Assembly: GCF_015207425.1 (NCBI RefSeq)
Contig: NZ_JADEWZ010000006.1
Span: forward strand, 1-64,000
Direction of reading: 5' to 3'
Source of the DNA: Lusitaniella coriacea LEGE 07157
GTDB taxonomy: Bacteria; Cyanobacteriota; Cyanobacteriia; Cyanobacteriales; Spirulinaceae
DNA length: 64,000 nucleotides
Below, one piece after another: positions 25,362-34,505 of this stretch. A model generated the notes under the pieces. It saw only the letters and a list, made by a program, of their open reading frames with translations, was not told the DNA's origin and did no database searches. Position numbers and translations under genes: made by a program. Every line of letters starts with the position of its first letter. Position 1 is the stretch's first letter.

Positions 25362-26065
25362 CTGGAGTTTAGACGAAACGAGAGAGAAAGGGAGAGAATG
25401 AAAATTGACTAAAAAGAATCATCCTCTCCCCCATGAATTGTCAGCGATTAACCCAATTCCGTCAATCGGCATACCAATTGCTAGGTCAAGCTAAAGATGC
25501 CACCTTTGAGCTGATGGAGGCAGTGCTACTCACTCGAAGCATCTCATCGTTTGCCGAACTGACTTTATCTCCAGTATTCCGCCGTCGATGGCCAAGTATC
25601 TATGAAGCCCTAGAAGATAGTCGTCCTCAGAGTGAGGAATTAAGCCGACTCTACAGTGCGCAAATCCCTCAAAATCACCCGAACAGTGCCAAAGATGGAG
25701 TGATTTGATGCCCTTAATGACTTGGCAACTTTGGTTGGCTCGTGAGATAGTCGTTGATAGCCCCTTACCTTGGCAAAAGCCCAACCCACCTGAGCGACTG
25801 ACTCCTGGGCGAGTTGCGCAAAGCTTAGGAGGGATTTTAGCTCGCATTGGGACTCCAGCACTGGCCCCCAAACCCCGTGGAAAGTCTCCGGGTTGGCCCA
25901 AGGGTCAGAAACGACGTAAAAAACCCCGTTATCCGATGGTCAAGAAAGGTTTTTCTCACCGCAAAAAGCGAAAACCGAGCTAAAATTTTCTCCCACTCGG
26001 CTACTGTGACGGCTTTGCTCACCTTAATTTTTAGGCTGGGCTATTTTCCGTAGTCTAAACTCCAG
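25362..26065 (+). mobile_element. Internally deleted insertion sequence with terminal inverted repeats
   Basis: Terminal inverted repeats CTGGAGTTTAGAC (25362-25374) and GTCTAAACTCCAG (26053-26065) bound a 704-bp element. Inside are two pieces of one transposase in the same orientation (25433-25708 and 25705-25983) but without the catalytic middle part. No target-site duplication is evident at the edges. Confidence 0.8.
25433..25983 (+). pseudogene. Transposase remnant (N- and C-terminal parts, middle deleted)
   Basis: The first part (91 codons, MNCQRLTQFRQSAYQLLG, then ELTLSPVFRRRWPSIYEAL) resembles the start of a large cyanobacterial IS transposase, and the second part (PGRVAQSLGGILARIGTPA, then PKPRGKSPGWPKGQKRRKK and VKKGFSHRKKRKPS) resembles its basic C-terminus. 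The two frames meet at 25705 with a frame change, and the expected roughly 250 central residues with the acidic catalytic residues are missing. The element can therefore move only in trans. The relation to a named IS family is from memory of these sequences and is only moderately certain. Confidence 0.75.
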
Positions 26066-26072
26066 GAAATAA

Positions 26073-26141
26073 GTTGGTCTTGCCAAAGATGCCGTTCGCC
26101 TAGAAACTAAATCTGGGCGATTTATCAGGCTCGATCCCTAA
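26073..26141 (+). pseudogene. Possible 22-codon gene fragment before dctQ
   Basis: Immediately right of the IS end an open frame reads VGLAKDAVRLETKSGRFIRL then DP and stop, two bases before the dctQ ATG. It looks like the last codons of a gene cut by the insertion, but it is too short to identify. Confidence 0.25.
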
Positions 26142-26143
26142 AG

Positions 26144-26698
26144 ATGCAAATACTCCTCAAAATTTCAAGACTTATTGATTCCCTCAATGAATGGGTAGGA
26201 CGACTCGCCTACGGACTCGTTCTACTCATGGTTGGCATAGGAGTCTGGAACGTGATTGGACGCTACCTCGGACGCTATTTAGGGGAAAGCTTAACCTCCA
26301 ATGTCTTCATTGAGATGCAATGGTATCTCTTCGCCATTATCTTTCTCCTTGGAGCCGCATACGCCCTCAAACACGACGAACACGTTCGCGTCGATCTTTT
26401 TTACAAAGACTGGAGTCAAAAAAAGAAAGCCCTCGCCAACCTCATTGGAACCTTCCTCTTTCTCCTTCCCTTCTGCGCAATGGCAATCTACTTTTCTTGG
26501 AACCCTATCCTTAACTCCTGGAAAATTCTCGAACAATCCCCCGACCCAGACGGCTTACCCCGCTATCCCATCAAATCAATCGTTATTATCAGCTTTGCTC
26601 TCTTATTTCTCCAAGGTATCTCAGAAGCCATCAAAAACTGGGTGATTTTGAAATCTTCCCCACAAAATCTCCCCGTGGAGGATACTCATGAGCTATGA
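26144..26698 (+). CDS. dctQ: TRAP transporter small permease
   Basis: DctQ-family subunit of a TRAP transporter (Na+-dependent uptake of organic acids), 184 residues with four hydrophobic segments. The conserved features are NVIGRYLGRYLGESLTSN, EMQWYLFAIIFLLGAAYALKHDEHVRVDLF-like central block (here EMQWYLFAI and HDEHVRVDLFY) and the late YPIKSIVIISFALLFLQG. The stop overlaps the dctM start by 11 bp, so translation is coupled. The usual periplasmic binding protein (DctP) is not present upstream, where an IS remnant lies. Confidence 0.92.
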   Translation: MQILLKISRLIDSLNEWVGRLAYGLVLLMVGIGVWNVIGRYLGRYLGESLTSNVFIEMQWYLFAIIFLLGAAYALKHDEHVRVDLFYKDWSQKKKALANLIGTFLFLLPFCAMAIYFSWNPILNSWKILEQSPDPDGLPRYPIKSIVIISFALLFLQGISEAIKNWVILKSSPQNLPVEDTHEL

Positions 26699-28094
26699 CT
26701 GGTTGGGATTAGGAATGTTCGGCGGGGCGCTCCTTCTGCTCTCCCTCGGCTATCCCGTTGCCTTTGCCCTCGGTGGAACCGCTATTTTATTCGGCTTTTT
26801 GGGCATAGGAGTTGGGGAATTGAGTCCCAATTTCTTGGGGAATTTTCCCCTGCGGGTGTTCAACATCATGTCCAACTACACCCTCCTCGCCATCCCCTAC
26901 TTTATTTTCCTCGGTTCGATGTTGGAAAAAACGGGGATTGCCGAACGGTTATTGGAGACAATGGGCATCCTGTTCGGGCGAGTGCGCGGGGGATTAGCCC
27001 TCGCTGTGGTGTTTGTTGGAGCCTTGCTCGCCGCCTCTACTGGGGTTGTCGCTGCAACCGTCGTCGCAATGGGACTCATCTCTCTGCCCATCATGCTGCG
27101 CTACGGCTATAGCAAGGAATTAGCCACAGGGGTTATCGTTGCTTCAGGAACCTTGGGACAAATCATTCCCCCCAGCGTCGTCCTCGTCGTCTTAGGGGAT
27201 CAATTAGGAATCTCCGTGGGAGACTTGTTTCTGGGTTCCTTGATCCCCGGTTTAATGATGACAGGTGCATTCGCCCTACACGTTTTAATTTCCGCTTGGT
27301 TGCGTCCCGATATTGCTCCCGCACTGCCCGCAGAAGTTCGAGAAATCGGTGGAAAAGCACTGGGGAAGCGAGTCTTAACGGTTATGATCCCGCCGTTGCT
27401 GCTGATCTTTTTGGTTTTGGGTAGTATCTTTTTTGGGGTTGCCACTCCCACCGAAGCAGGTGCTGTGGGGTCTGTGGGCGCAATCGTGTTGGCAGCTTTG
27501 AATCGACAACTCAACTGGACAGCATTAAAACAGGTGTGCGATGCCACGCTGCGCATTACCAGCATGGTGATGTTTATTTTGATTGGTTCGACGGCATTTA
27601 GTTTGGTGTTTCGCGGATTGCACGGCGACCGTTTGATGCTGGAATTGTTGACCAATCTTCCCGGCGGACAATGGGGTTTCCTAATCTTCAGTATGCTGGC
27701 AGTCTTTATATTAGGATTTTTTATCGATTTCTTTGAAATTGCTTTTATATTAATTCCCATTTTTGTCCCAGCCATTAAAGCTTTAGTGCAACAGCAAATG
27801 GGAAGCGATGCAAGTATCGCAGAAGTCGATAAAGCCATCCAAGACTATTTACTTTGGTATGGGGTAGTTTTAGGGGCAAATTTGCAAACTTCCTTCTTAA
27901 CGCCGCCCTTTGGCTTTGCCCTGTTTTATTTACGGGGTGTTGCTCCCGCAGAGATCAAAACCGAGGACATTTATCGCGGCGCAATTCCCTTTATTCTCCT
28001 TCAGCTTTTGGTTTTGGTTTTAATTATTGCTTTCCCCGAAATTGTCCATTTTTTGCCTTCTTTGAGCCAAGGGAGCGGCGTTGCCAGTCCTTGA
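26688..28094 (+). CDS. dctM: TRAP transporter large permease
   Basis: DctM-family channel subunit, 468 residues with about 12 membrane segments. Diagnostic stretches: YTLLAIPYFIFLGSMLEKTG, RGGLALAVVFVGALLAASTG, ATVVAMGLISLPIMLRYGYS, SGTLGQIIPPSVVLVV and PPFGFALFYLRGVAP. A good SD (GGAGG) lies before the ATG within dctQ. It needs a substrate-binding partner encoded elsewhere. In cyanobacteria TRAP systems are known for glutamate or monocarboxylates; the substrate here is not predictable. Confidence 0.95.
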   Translation: MSYDWLGLGMFGGALLLLSLGYPVAFALGGTAILFGFLGIGVGELSPNFLGNFPLRVFNIMSNYTLLAIPYFIFLGSMLEKTGIAERLLETMGILFGRVRGGLALAVVFVGALLAASTGVVAATVVAMGLISLPIMLRYGYSKELATGVIVASGTLGQIIPPSVVLVVLGDQLGISVGDLFLGSLIPGLMMTGAFALHVLISAWLRPDIAPALPAEVREIGGKALGKRVLTVMIPPLLLIFLVLGSIFFGVATPTEAGAVGSVGAIVLAALNRQLNWTALKQVCDATLRITSMVMFILIGSTAFSLVFRGLHGDRLMLELLTNLPGGQWGFLIFSMLAVFILGFFIDFFEIAFILIPIFVPAIKALVQQQMGSDASIAEVDKAIQDYLLWYGVVLGANLQTSFLTPPFGFALFYLRGVAPAEIKTEDIYRGAIPFILLQLLVLVLIIAFPEIVHFLPSLSQGSGVASP

Positions 28095-28570
28095 ATTGGA
28101 CTTTGCATTCCGGTAACAGCCACAGCAATTGTCAATAGATTGTAACGAAATATATTGAATTTTAAGATTTCCTGAAAGCTAGTTTTTCTAGGGGTTCGAT
28201 CTTCCTCTATCTCCTTCTTAGTGATGATTATTTTTCTCTCAAACTTGGATTGACATACCAGAAAAAACAAAAAAAATCATAAGTTTTGCTGGGTTTATCT
28301 CTTGTTTGATTTAAGAAATTATAATAGAATAGCTAGCTGTTGTTGAATTGCTGCAATAGACGGCGCTTTCACCGATCTAATGGGAGGAATTTTGGTAGTA
28401 ATTCCCGTACATTTGCCCTAAAATGACTTGCGTAAATGACCCTTGATGCGTTAGATATGGTGGTAGGTCGTTTTTCTCGGTCTTGACTTCTACACATTGG
28501 TAAAGCGCTAGTCCAGAAAATCGCCTTTAGTCAAGCATTTGTAAAATTAATTATTTCGTAATTGAGAGTT
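28095..28570. other. Intergenic region between dctM and the DUF4327-like gene
   Basis: About 475 bp, AT-rich at 28230-28340. A perfect TATAAT occurs at 28320-28325 but without a matching -35. I see no open frame of note, no tRNA and no long inverted repeat. A leader or small RNA cannot be excluded. Confidence 0.4.
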
Positions 28571-28789
28571 ATGACTCAGCAAGTAGCTCACCCAATGGTG
28601 AAGTTTCAAAGTAAGTTGCGATCGCTCGTCGAATCCAATATCGTTAAATCTAGCGATAGTATTTGGAAAATCGCCCTCCTTTATGGCGATAACTGGTCTT
28701 ATTGGAAGAACGAGCTGGTGGAGTTTGGTTTTTCGATGCAAGACCCAATTGGCGACATTCTCGTCGTTGATGCTTGGGATGAAGACTGA
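28571..28789 (+). CDS. DUF4327-like small protein
   Basis: 72 residues from the ATG at 28571 (MTQQVAHPMVKFQSKLRSLV). It has the shape of the cyanobacterial DUF4327 family: an N-terminal amphipathic helix with SLVES, then SDSIWKIALLYG, a Trp-rich middle NWSYWKNELVEFGF, and an acidic end QDPIGDILVVDAWDED. Soluble, no signal peptide. A TTG nine bases upstream is an alternative start. Function unknown; monocistronic with its own promoter region. Confidence 0.7.
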   Translation: MTQQVAHPMVKFQSKLRSLVESNIVKSSDSIWKIALLYGDNWSYWKNELVEFGFSMQDPIGDILVVDAWDED

Positions 28790-28913
28790 TCCTTAAATCC
28801 GCTCTACATCGTTCTATTCTCGTCAAGGGACGTGCAGAGGAGCTTTGATATTTTCTCTATAAACGGGATTGGGAATGAAGACTTAAATTCCCCCTGCAAT
28901 CGGAAGATGTTTC

Positions 28914-30137
28914 TCAGACACAGCTTTCCAGGGCTTTGGCAAGTTCTTGAGCCGTTGAGAAACGCTTTCTTGGGTTCGGTGCGCAAGCTTGTTCGATAAC
29001 TTGAGCGAGTTGGGGCGCGATCTCGCAGAGATCCGCTTCGCGGTGCGCGAGAATTCCAGTAACATCAATACAATATTGGTTATCCTTGCGATGATAGTGT
29101 GTCATCGGGTCATCTCTCGTAAGTAAGAAAACGAGCGTTGCACCAATGGCATAGATATCTGATTGCGGGCAAGGTTGCCCCCTATCCTGTTCTGGCGCGC
29201 TGTAACCTTCCGCTCCAATCCGCGTCCCTGGGGGAGTTCCAATTTCTTTAACCGCTCCAAAATCGAGAAGAACAATGCGGTTATCCAGGTTGCGAACCAT
29301 TAAGTTTGCAGGTTTAACATCTCGATGAACGAGGGGTGGTCTCAAGGAATGGAGATACTCTAGAATATTGCAGGCTTGAATCATCCATTCGATTCCTTGT
29401 TGGGGTGTAAGAGGTCCCTCTTTATAGATGCGTTGTTCTAAATTTTGACCGTGAACGAGTTCCATTCCCAGATATTTCTTGCCCTCGTGAACAAAAAAGT
29501 CGTAGTACTTGGGAATGCCGGGATGGTCCAGGGTCTTAAGAATGCGTGCTTCTCGCTCGAATAGTTCCCGCGCCTTGGGAATGCGTTCCATGTCCGCATT
29601 CATCTCCTTGAGAACAAATGTGAGGGGATGACCGGAAATCGAACCAGTTTTATCCCAAGCGAGATAGGTGGTTCCCATGCCTCCTTGTCCGAGGGTGCGG
29701 AGAATTTGGTATTGGCGAATGAGCTTTTCTTGGGGAGCGAGGGGTTGACCGCAGTGGATGCAAAATAGGCTGTTGGGCGGGTTATTTTCTGGGGTGCAGC
29801 AGGGATTTTGAGGAATTTGAGCAACGGGAGTCTGAATCTCAAATTGCAGCAGAGGACCTTCTTTGGCAAGCTGGAGAATCCCGCGATTGGCAATGGCTTT
29901 TTGGGAGACGAGGATGCCGTCTAAAAATGTCCCATTGGTGCCATAACTAATGAGTTGCCACGGGGAATCGGGGGTGTTTTGCCGCAGTTCGAGATGGTGG
30001 CGCGAGACTTCAGCGAATTGGTCGAGAACAATTTCGTTATCGCTGGCACGACCGATACGAATGAGAGATTGATAGGGAAAGTGCCACTGTTGTAGTGGGG
30101 TTTTGTTTTGGGGGTCGAGGAGGGTTAGGATAACCAT
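28914..30137 (-). CDS. Ser/Thr protein kinase with FHA and 4-Cys prefix domains
   Basis: 407 residues. FHA domain at about 1-95 (phosphothreonine binding: RIGRASDNEIVLDQ, then VSRHHLELR and GTNGTFLDG). Next a short Cys motif PCCTPENNP and FCIHCGQPL (about 107-127), as in cyanobacterial 4-Cys kinases. Kinase domain about 138-400: GQGGMGTTYLAWD (P-loop), VLKEMN lysine, HRDVKPANLMV catalytic loop near 271, LLDFGAVKE, and APEQDRGQPCPQSDIYAIG. All catalytic residues are present, so it should be active. It lies 211 bp downstream of the PP2C gene on the same strand, suggesting a kinase/phosphatase pair. Confidence 0.95.
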   Translation of the reverse strand: MVILTLLDPQNKTPLQQWHFPYQSLIRIGRASDNEIVLDQFAEVSRHHLELRQNTPDSPWQLISYGTNGTFLDGILVSQKAIANRGILQLAKEGPLLQFEIQTPVAQIPQNPCCTPENNPPNSLFCIHCGQPLAPQEKLIRQYQILRTLGQGGMGTTYLAWDKTGSISGHPLTFVLKEMNADMERIPKARELFEREARILKTLDHPGIPKYYDFFVHEGKKYLGMELVHGQNLEQRIYKEGPLTPQQGIEWMIQACNILEYLHSLRPPLVHRDVKPANLMVRNLDNRIVLLDFGAVKEIGTPPGTRIGAEGYSAPEQDRGQPCPQSDIYAIGATLVFLLTRDDPMTHYHRKDNQYCIDVTGILAHREADLCEIAPQLAQVIEQACAPNPRKRFSTAQELAKALESCV

Positions 30138-30348
30138 TGCCCGTGATATAAAATCCGTTTGAATCGCCTTAGTTAGGGCTGAGGACGCAAGCCGACCTAG
30201 CGGGGACGCGGCACTTCGACACGCTCAGTGACCGGGTGACACGGTGAATTTTCATGATGTGCAATTTGAAGGAATTTGATATGAATCGGTCGAAGTGGCT
30301 TGCCAATTTTTAATTGACAGGGAAGGGGGAAAGGGGAACTGTCTGCGC

Positions 30349-32346
30349 TCACATTCGAGTGGTGTCGGTATTGGGACGAACTTTCATGCGAACGAGCAAC
30401 CCCGTAATGTTGTCGTGACCGTTGTGCTGATTGGCAAAGTCTATCAGTTCGAGCAATCCGTTATCGATATTGGCTTTGGAGCTAATTAGGGGGGTGAGGT
30501 AGGTTTGAAAATTGTTCTCTAGAAGATCGTTGTCTGAAAGACCATCAGAGCAGAGCAGCAGCAGAGTATCTTCGTTAATGTCGAGGAATGTGATGTCTGG
30601 CTTAACAAAGTCATCGCCGCGAGGACCGAGCGCTTGAGTCAATTGGTAGGCATCGGGACGCGCGTAGGCATCTTCTGGGTCTACACCCCGTTGAATTTCT
30701 CGCTGACCCACTTCGTGGTCCACGGTGAGTTGTTCGAGTCCGCGTTTGCGGGTGATGCGATAGATGCGACTGTCTCCCACGTGCGCGATCGCGATATTGG
30801 TATTTTGAATTAAAGCAACGACCAGGGTTGTCCCCATGCGACCGCTTCCGGAACGCTCGTTTTGTTGATTGATGTCGTAAATTTTTTGATTGGCAGCAAG
30901 AATGCCATTGAGAATCGTTTCTTCGTCTGGTAACTCCTCTGCGTCGGTCCAGTAGGTCTGAAAGTATTGTTCGAGGGTTTCAACTGCTAAAGCGCTGGCG
31001 ACCTCTCCGGCTGCGTGACCGCCCATTCCGTCGCACACCACATAAAGACCCCGAACTTGAATGGTTTTTCCCAGAGGGTTTTCTTGAGTTCGGATTTGGG
31101 TTTCAATGCCGAAATGGTCTTCGTTATGTTCCCGTTGGCGACCGATATCGGTATAACCCGCATTTTGTAGGCTGGAGAGTTGCATCGGTAAGACGACAGT
31201 GGGCATATCGTCCGCCGAACTTTGATAGATCATTTTTTCGGGGTCGCCGGTAACATCGGGCGACTCTAGAACGGGGCTTTCTTCTTCAGTAGTGGAGGGC
31301 ATTGGAATATCAAGAGAGTCGGGTTCGGTTAGGTCGATATTTTGTTCGCTGGCAATGGCTTGAAGGTGAGAGCGGACGGCTTCAATGGTTTCAAATTCGC
31401 CGCGACTGGCTTTCATCAAGAATTTGGGGAGCGGGTCGTAGAGGGTGCGTCCGGAACGATCGAACAGACGCTGCCACATTCGACTCAAGGTTTGTAGGGT
31501 CGGTTGAAAGTTGGGGGGGTCGGGGTAAAGTTGTTGCACGCAGAGGGTTTGGTCTTCATCCACCAGCAAGTTGGAGGGTTCGAGGAGGCTGTGACAATAC
31601 CCAATGGTCGCAAATCCTTCCCACAATTTTACGGTTTCGTCGAGCCAACAGAGAAGTTGTAGGAGTGAAACGTCGGTATCGCTCCAGCGATCGCACAGTA
31701 AGTCCCAATGGCAGCGATCTTCAAGGAGAACGATTCCTTTGCCCTCGTATTGCCAAGCATCGCGAACGGAGGGAACGCTGGGGGAGTAGGATTCTTGGAG
31801 GATTAGATAGGGCAGCGCGATCGCGGGAACGCCAATTTTTGCCCAAAAGTCCGACGACATCGAGAGTTGAGAAAAATTTCCCGATTCTTCAATTTCTTCA
31901 AACAGCTCGTCTTGCTGTTCGAGAAGTACTTCTAAAAATGGCTTTTGTAAGGGTTGGGAATCCCAGACAGCAGTTTGGACGAAGGGAAACCGCGAAGATT
32001 CTTCGGAATTGGCTTCTCCTTCAGGATGCTCGGCACTAATTTTGTAGCGTTCTTGAGAGTCTAATTTCCATTGTGAGGTTTCTGGCGGCACGCTGCTTTG
32101 TTCTTCTTCCCCTGGGGGTGTCTCCGAAGCAGCAGGAGGCGCTGGGGTTTTGGAAGATTCTGCATCGGCAATAATCGCCCACCATCCTTCTGCGGTAAAT
32201 GCACCACAAGCTTCGCAATATTCGGCGCTCCAATCTACGCTTGCACCGCATTCATGACAATTTTTCTGCGTCAGGGAAGCGCCACACTGCTGGCAGAACC
32301 GATTTGCTTGTGGATTTTCAAATTGACATTCGGGACAGACAAGCAT
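30349..32346 (-). CDS. PP2C-family protein phosphatase with zinc ribbons and a kinase-like remnant
   Basis: 665 residues from MLVCPECQF (32346); an upstream ATG at 32391 adds 15 residues. Two zinc ribbons at the N-terminus (CPECQFENP, FCQQCGASL, CHECGASVDW, CEACGAFT). Middle part about 190-350 has ATIGYCHSLLEPSNLLVDED, which resembles a kinase catalytic loop (HRDLKPSNLLVDED) lacking the key residues, so a degenerate kinase domain is likely. C-terminal PP2C about 390-665 with TDIGRQREHNEDHFG, VVCDGMGGHAAGE, HVGDSRIYR and LLLCSDGLSDN: all Mn2+-binding Asp residues are present. It probably dephosphorylates Ser/Thr proteins, and the neighbouring FHA kinase is an attractive partner. Confidence 0.92.
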   Translation of the reverse strand: MLVCPECQFENPQANRFCQQCGASLTQKNCHECGASVDWSAEYCEACGAFTAEGWWAIIADAESSKTPAPPAASETPPGEEEQSSVPPETSQWKLDSQERYKISAEHPEGEANSEESSRFPFVQTAVWDSQPLQKPFLEVLLEQQDELFEEIEESGNFSQLSMSSDFWAKIGVPAIALPYLILQESYSPSVPSVRDAWQYEGKGIVLLEDRCHWDLLCDRWSDTDVSLLQLLCWLDETVKLWEGFATIGYCHSLLEPSNLLVDEDQTLCVQQLYPDPPNFQPTLQTLSRMWQRLFDRSGRTLYDPLPKFLMKASRGEFETIEAVRSHLQAIASEQNIDLTEPDSLDIPMPSTTEEESPVLESPDVTGDPEKMIYQSSADDMPTVVLPMQLSSLQNAGYTDIGRQREHNEDHFGIETQIRTQENPLGKTIQVRGLYVVCDGMGGHAAGEVASALAVETLEQYFQTYWTDAEELPDEETILNGILAANQKIYDINQQNERSGSGRMGTTLVVALIQNTNIAIAHVGDSRIYRITRKRGLEQLTVDHEVGQREIQRGVDPEDAYARPDAYQLTQALGPRGDDFVKPDITFLDINEDTLLLLCSDGLSDNDLLENNFQTYLTPLISSKANIDNGLLELIDFANQHNGHDNITGLLVRMKVRPNTDTTRM

Positions 32347-32531
32347 GGTGGAACTCCCTTGATTCCCTTCGGATTGATTCAATGCGGTCATTTGCTTTGT
32401 TTTCGCCTAACCAAATATGGATGTTGATAGCACGCCTTGTATTGTATTCATCAAGACCGGACTTGCCAAGAAAACGAGATTTTGTATAGCCTAATCGTAA
32501 CGTTTTCTTGTGGCAATAGTGTAGGCGATCT

Positions 32532-33350
32532 GTGGCAAAACAAAGACTGGATATGCTTTTGGTCGATCTCAATCTCTGTTCTTCCAGGCAACAAGCGCAG
32601 CGATTAATTCGTGCGGGGGAGGTTAAGGTGAATCGGCAAATCATCGATAAACCGGGGACGGAGGTGGAAAAATCGGCAACAGTTGAGGTGCGGGAAAAAC
32701 CGCCTTACGTCTCTCGCGGAGGCGAAAAGCTCAAAAAAGCCCTGGAGGTCTTTGCAATCCCCATAGAAGGGCGTATTTGCCTGGATGGGGGGATTTCTAC
32801 GGGGGGGTTTACCGATTGTTTATTGCAATTGGGGGCAAAGCAGGTGTATGGGGTGGATGTGGGCTACGGTCAAGTGGCTTGGCGGTTGCGCCAAGACGAT
32901 CGCGTGATTTTAAAAGAACGGACGAATTTGCGCTATTTGCAACCGGAGGATTTATACGGGGACAACCCGCGCGCGAACCTTGGTGTTGTCGATGTTTCGT
33001 TTATTTCTTTAAGTAAAATTTTTCCCGCCCTTTGGACGCTTTTAGAGGCTCCTAAAGAGGTGATTTTATTGATCAAACCGCAATTTGAGGTAGGGCGCGA
33101 TCGCGTGGGCAAAAAAGGAGTCGTCCGCGATCCCCAAGACCACGCCCAAGCCATTTGGCAGGTCATTCAATCGGCGCTAGATTTGGGCTGGTTTTATTGC
33201 GATCTCACCTTCTCTCCCATCACCGGCCCGGCGGGAAATATTGAATATCTCCTGTGGCTCAATACCCATACTGCCAAGCAATCGATCGATTTGGAGACAG
33301 TTCAAACCCTAACTCAGGAAGCTGTTGAGCTTTTAGGAAATTCGCGTTAG
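32532..33350 (+). CDS. tlyA: TlyA family rRNA 2'-O-methyltransferase
   Basis: 272 residues with a GTG start. An S4 RNA-binding domain (about 1-65: RLDMLLVDLNLCSSRQQAQR and IRAGEVKVNRQ) is followed by a FtsJ-like Rossmann methyltransferase with motif I CLDGGISTGGFTDCLLQLGA (about 77-96) and VDVGYGQVAW. In homologues TlyA methylates cytidines of 16S/23S rRNA; the name hemolysin A is historical. The DVG of motif I is DGG here, a mild variant. The gene ends four bases from the convergent zinc-ribbon gene. Confidence 0.93.
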   Translation: MAKQRLDMLLVDLNLCSSRQQAQRLIRAGEVKVNRQIIDKPGTEVEKSATVEVREKPPYVSRGGEKLKKALEVFAIPIEGRICLDGGISTGGFTDCLLQLGAKQVYGVDVGYGQVAWRLRQDDRVILKERTNLRYLQPEDLYGDNPRANLGVVDVSFISLSKIFPALWTLLEAPKEVILLIKPQFEVGRDRVGKKGVVRDPQDHAQAIWQVIQSALDLGWFYCDLTFSPITGPAGNIEYLLWLNTHTAKQSIDLETVQTLTQEAVELLGNSR

Positions 33351-33353
33351 GCA

Positions 33354-34472
33354 TCAATTGCTCATAATCATTCCCACAACCATTATGACGATCGCGGCAG
33401 CACAAATTCCGGCAAAAACGGCTAGTACAATCCTTCTGACGCTGTAGGGACGACTGCCTTGAACTTCTCCGGTTCGTGCATTAATTGCCACTTGATATTG
33501 CCGATCGCGGAAACGATATGCTGTCAGCCAAACGGGGAGTAAAATATGCTTGAAGGTCACATCGCTGTAGTTGGTTGCAACGTTCGTTACCCTTTGCTCG
33601 TCCCCTCCAATATCTCGTTCCGCATCCAAGCGAATTTGAGACTTCATTCGACCCTTTGCCGTTTCAAACCCCTCTTCTAATGCCACTTGCGATCGCTGTG
33701 CCTCAAATCCGGCTAAATAGGAGGGATCGTAAGGGCGTAGGGACTCTTTTAGGTGCCACGGTTCGAGAGCATTAAGATATTTGAGGGGGACTAATTGGGT
33801 TGCTGCAACTAAAATATCGTCAAAAAAGCGCGAAACGTTGCCAGAAACAGAATTCCAGCGCGTTTTTTCAACCTGGCGCGTTCTTGTTTCCTCTTCACCC
33901 TCGGAATTCATCTCTGTATAGGTTTCAGTGACGTAATAGTGAGTTCCGCGTTCTCCTCGATAGTGACTGTCTGTTTGCGCGTCGTAGGTCCAAAAGGGTA
34001 AATAAACCCCCTGAATCTTTTCTGGTTTTGCCAGGGTTTTCAGTTCTTTGGGGGCAAACCACAGCCCATTGAGCCATTGTTGTAGGTGCTGGCGCGCGGC
34101 TTTTCGACCGATGGTAAAGGGTACAATCCCTTCGGGGGCGAGGGTGGGGTCAGCTTGTTTGGGTTGCGCGACAATCGGCGACGCGCAAAAAGGACATTTA
34201 CCGGAGACTTTTGGGGGTTCGAAGGTCATGCTTGCCCCGCACTTATCGCAGGCGACTTCAAGGGCGGTTGAGGAGAGGAGGGCGAGTTGGGTTTGGTTGG
34301 CGTTAAGGTATTGTTCGTAGGTGCGTTCCTCAAGGATTTCCTCTGTCTCGGCGATGGCTTCCCTCCAACCGCAATAGTCGCATCGCAATTTTCCCGCGCT
34401 GGGGTTAAAGGCAAGGTTTGCACCGCACTGGGGACAGGGGAATTGTTGAAGATTGGATGGTTTTTGGGTCAT
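33354..34472 (-). CDS. Zinc-ribbon protein with C-terminal membrane anchor
   Basis: 372 residues from MTQKPSNLQQF (34472). Four Cys pairs give two zinc ribbons (PCPQCGANLAF with CDYCGW; CDKCGASMTF with CPFCASP) in the first 110 residues. A long conserved middle region reads YLPFWTYDAQTDSHYRGERG and PYDPSYLAGFEA. The end has a single membrane helix (VLAVFAGICAAAIVIMVVGM). Homologues are common in cyanobacteria and other bacteria and are annotated as TFIIB-type zinc-ribbon or wrongly as PriA. Function unknown; a membrane-tethered role is inferred from the tail helix. Confidence 0.8.
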   Translation of the reverse strand: MTQKPSNLQQFPCPQCGANLAFNPSAGKLRCDYCGWREAIAETEEILEERTYEQYLNANQTQLALLSSTALEVACDKCGASMTFEPPKVSGKCPFCASPIVAQPKQADPTLAPEGIVPFTIGRKAARQHLQQWLNGLWFAPKELKTLAKPEKIQGVYLPFWTYDAQTDSHYRGERGTHYYVTETYTEMNSEGEEETRTRQVEKTRWNSVSGNVSRFFDDILVAATQLVPLKYLNALEPWHLKESLRPYDPSYLAGFEAQRSQVALEEGFETAKGRMKSQIRLDAERDIGGDEQRVTNVATNYSDVTFKHILLPVWLTAYRFRDRQYQVAINARTGEVQGSRPYSVRRIVLAVFAGICAAAIVIMVVGMIMSN

Positions 34473-34505
34473 GGGCGCGATCGCGTACAGTACAAGGGGC
34501 ATTGA

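Noticed and set aside
31302-32039. Long open frame (245 codons) on the plus strand
   Set aside because: It is fully antisense to the PP2C/zinc-ribbon gene and has no family motif; the composition is typical of a shadow frame.
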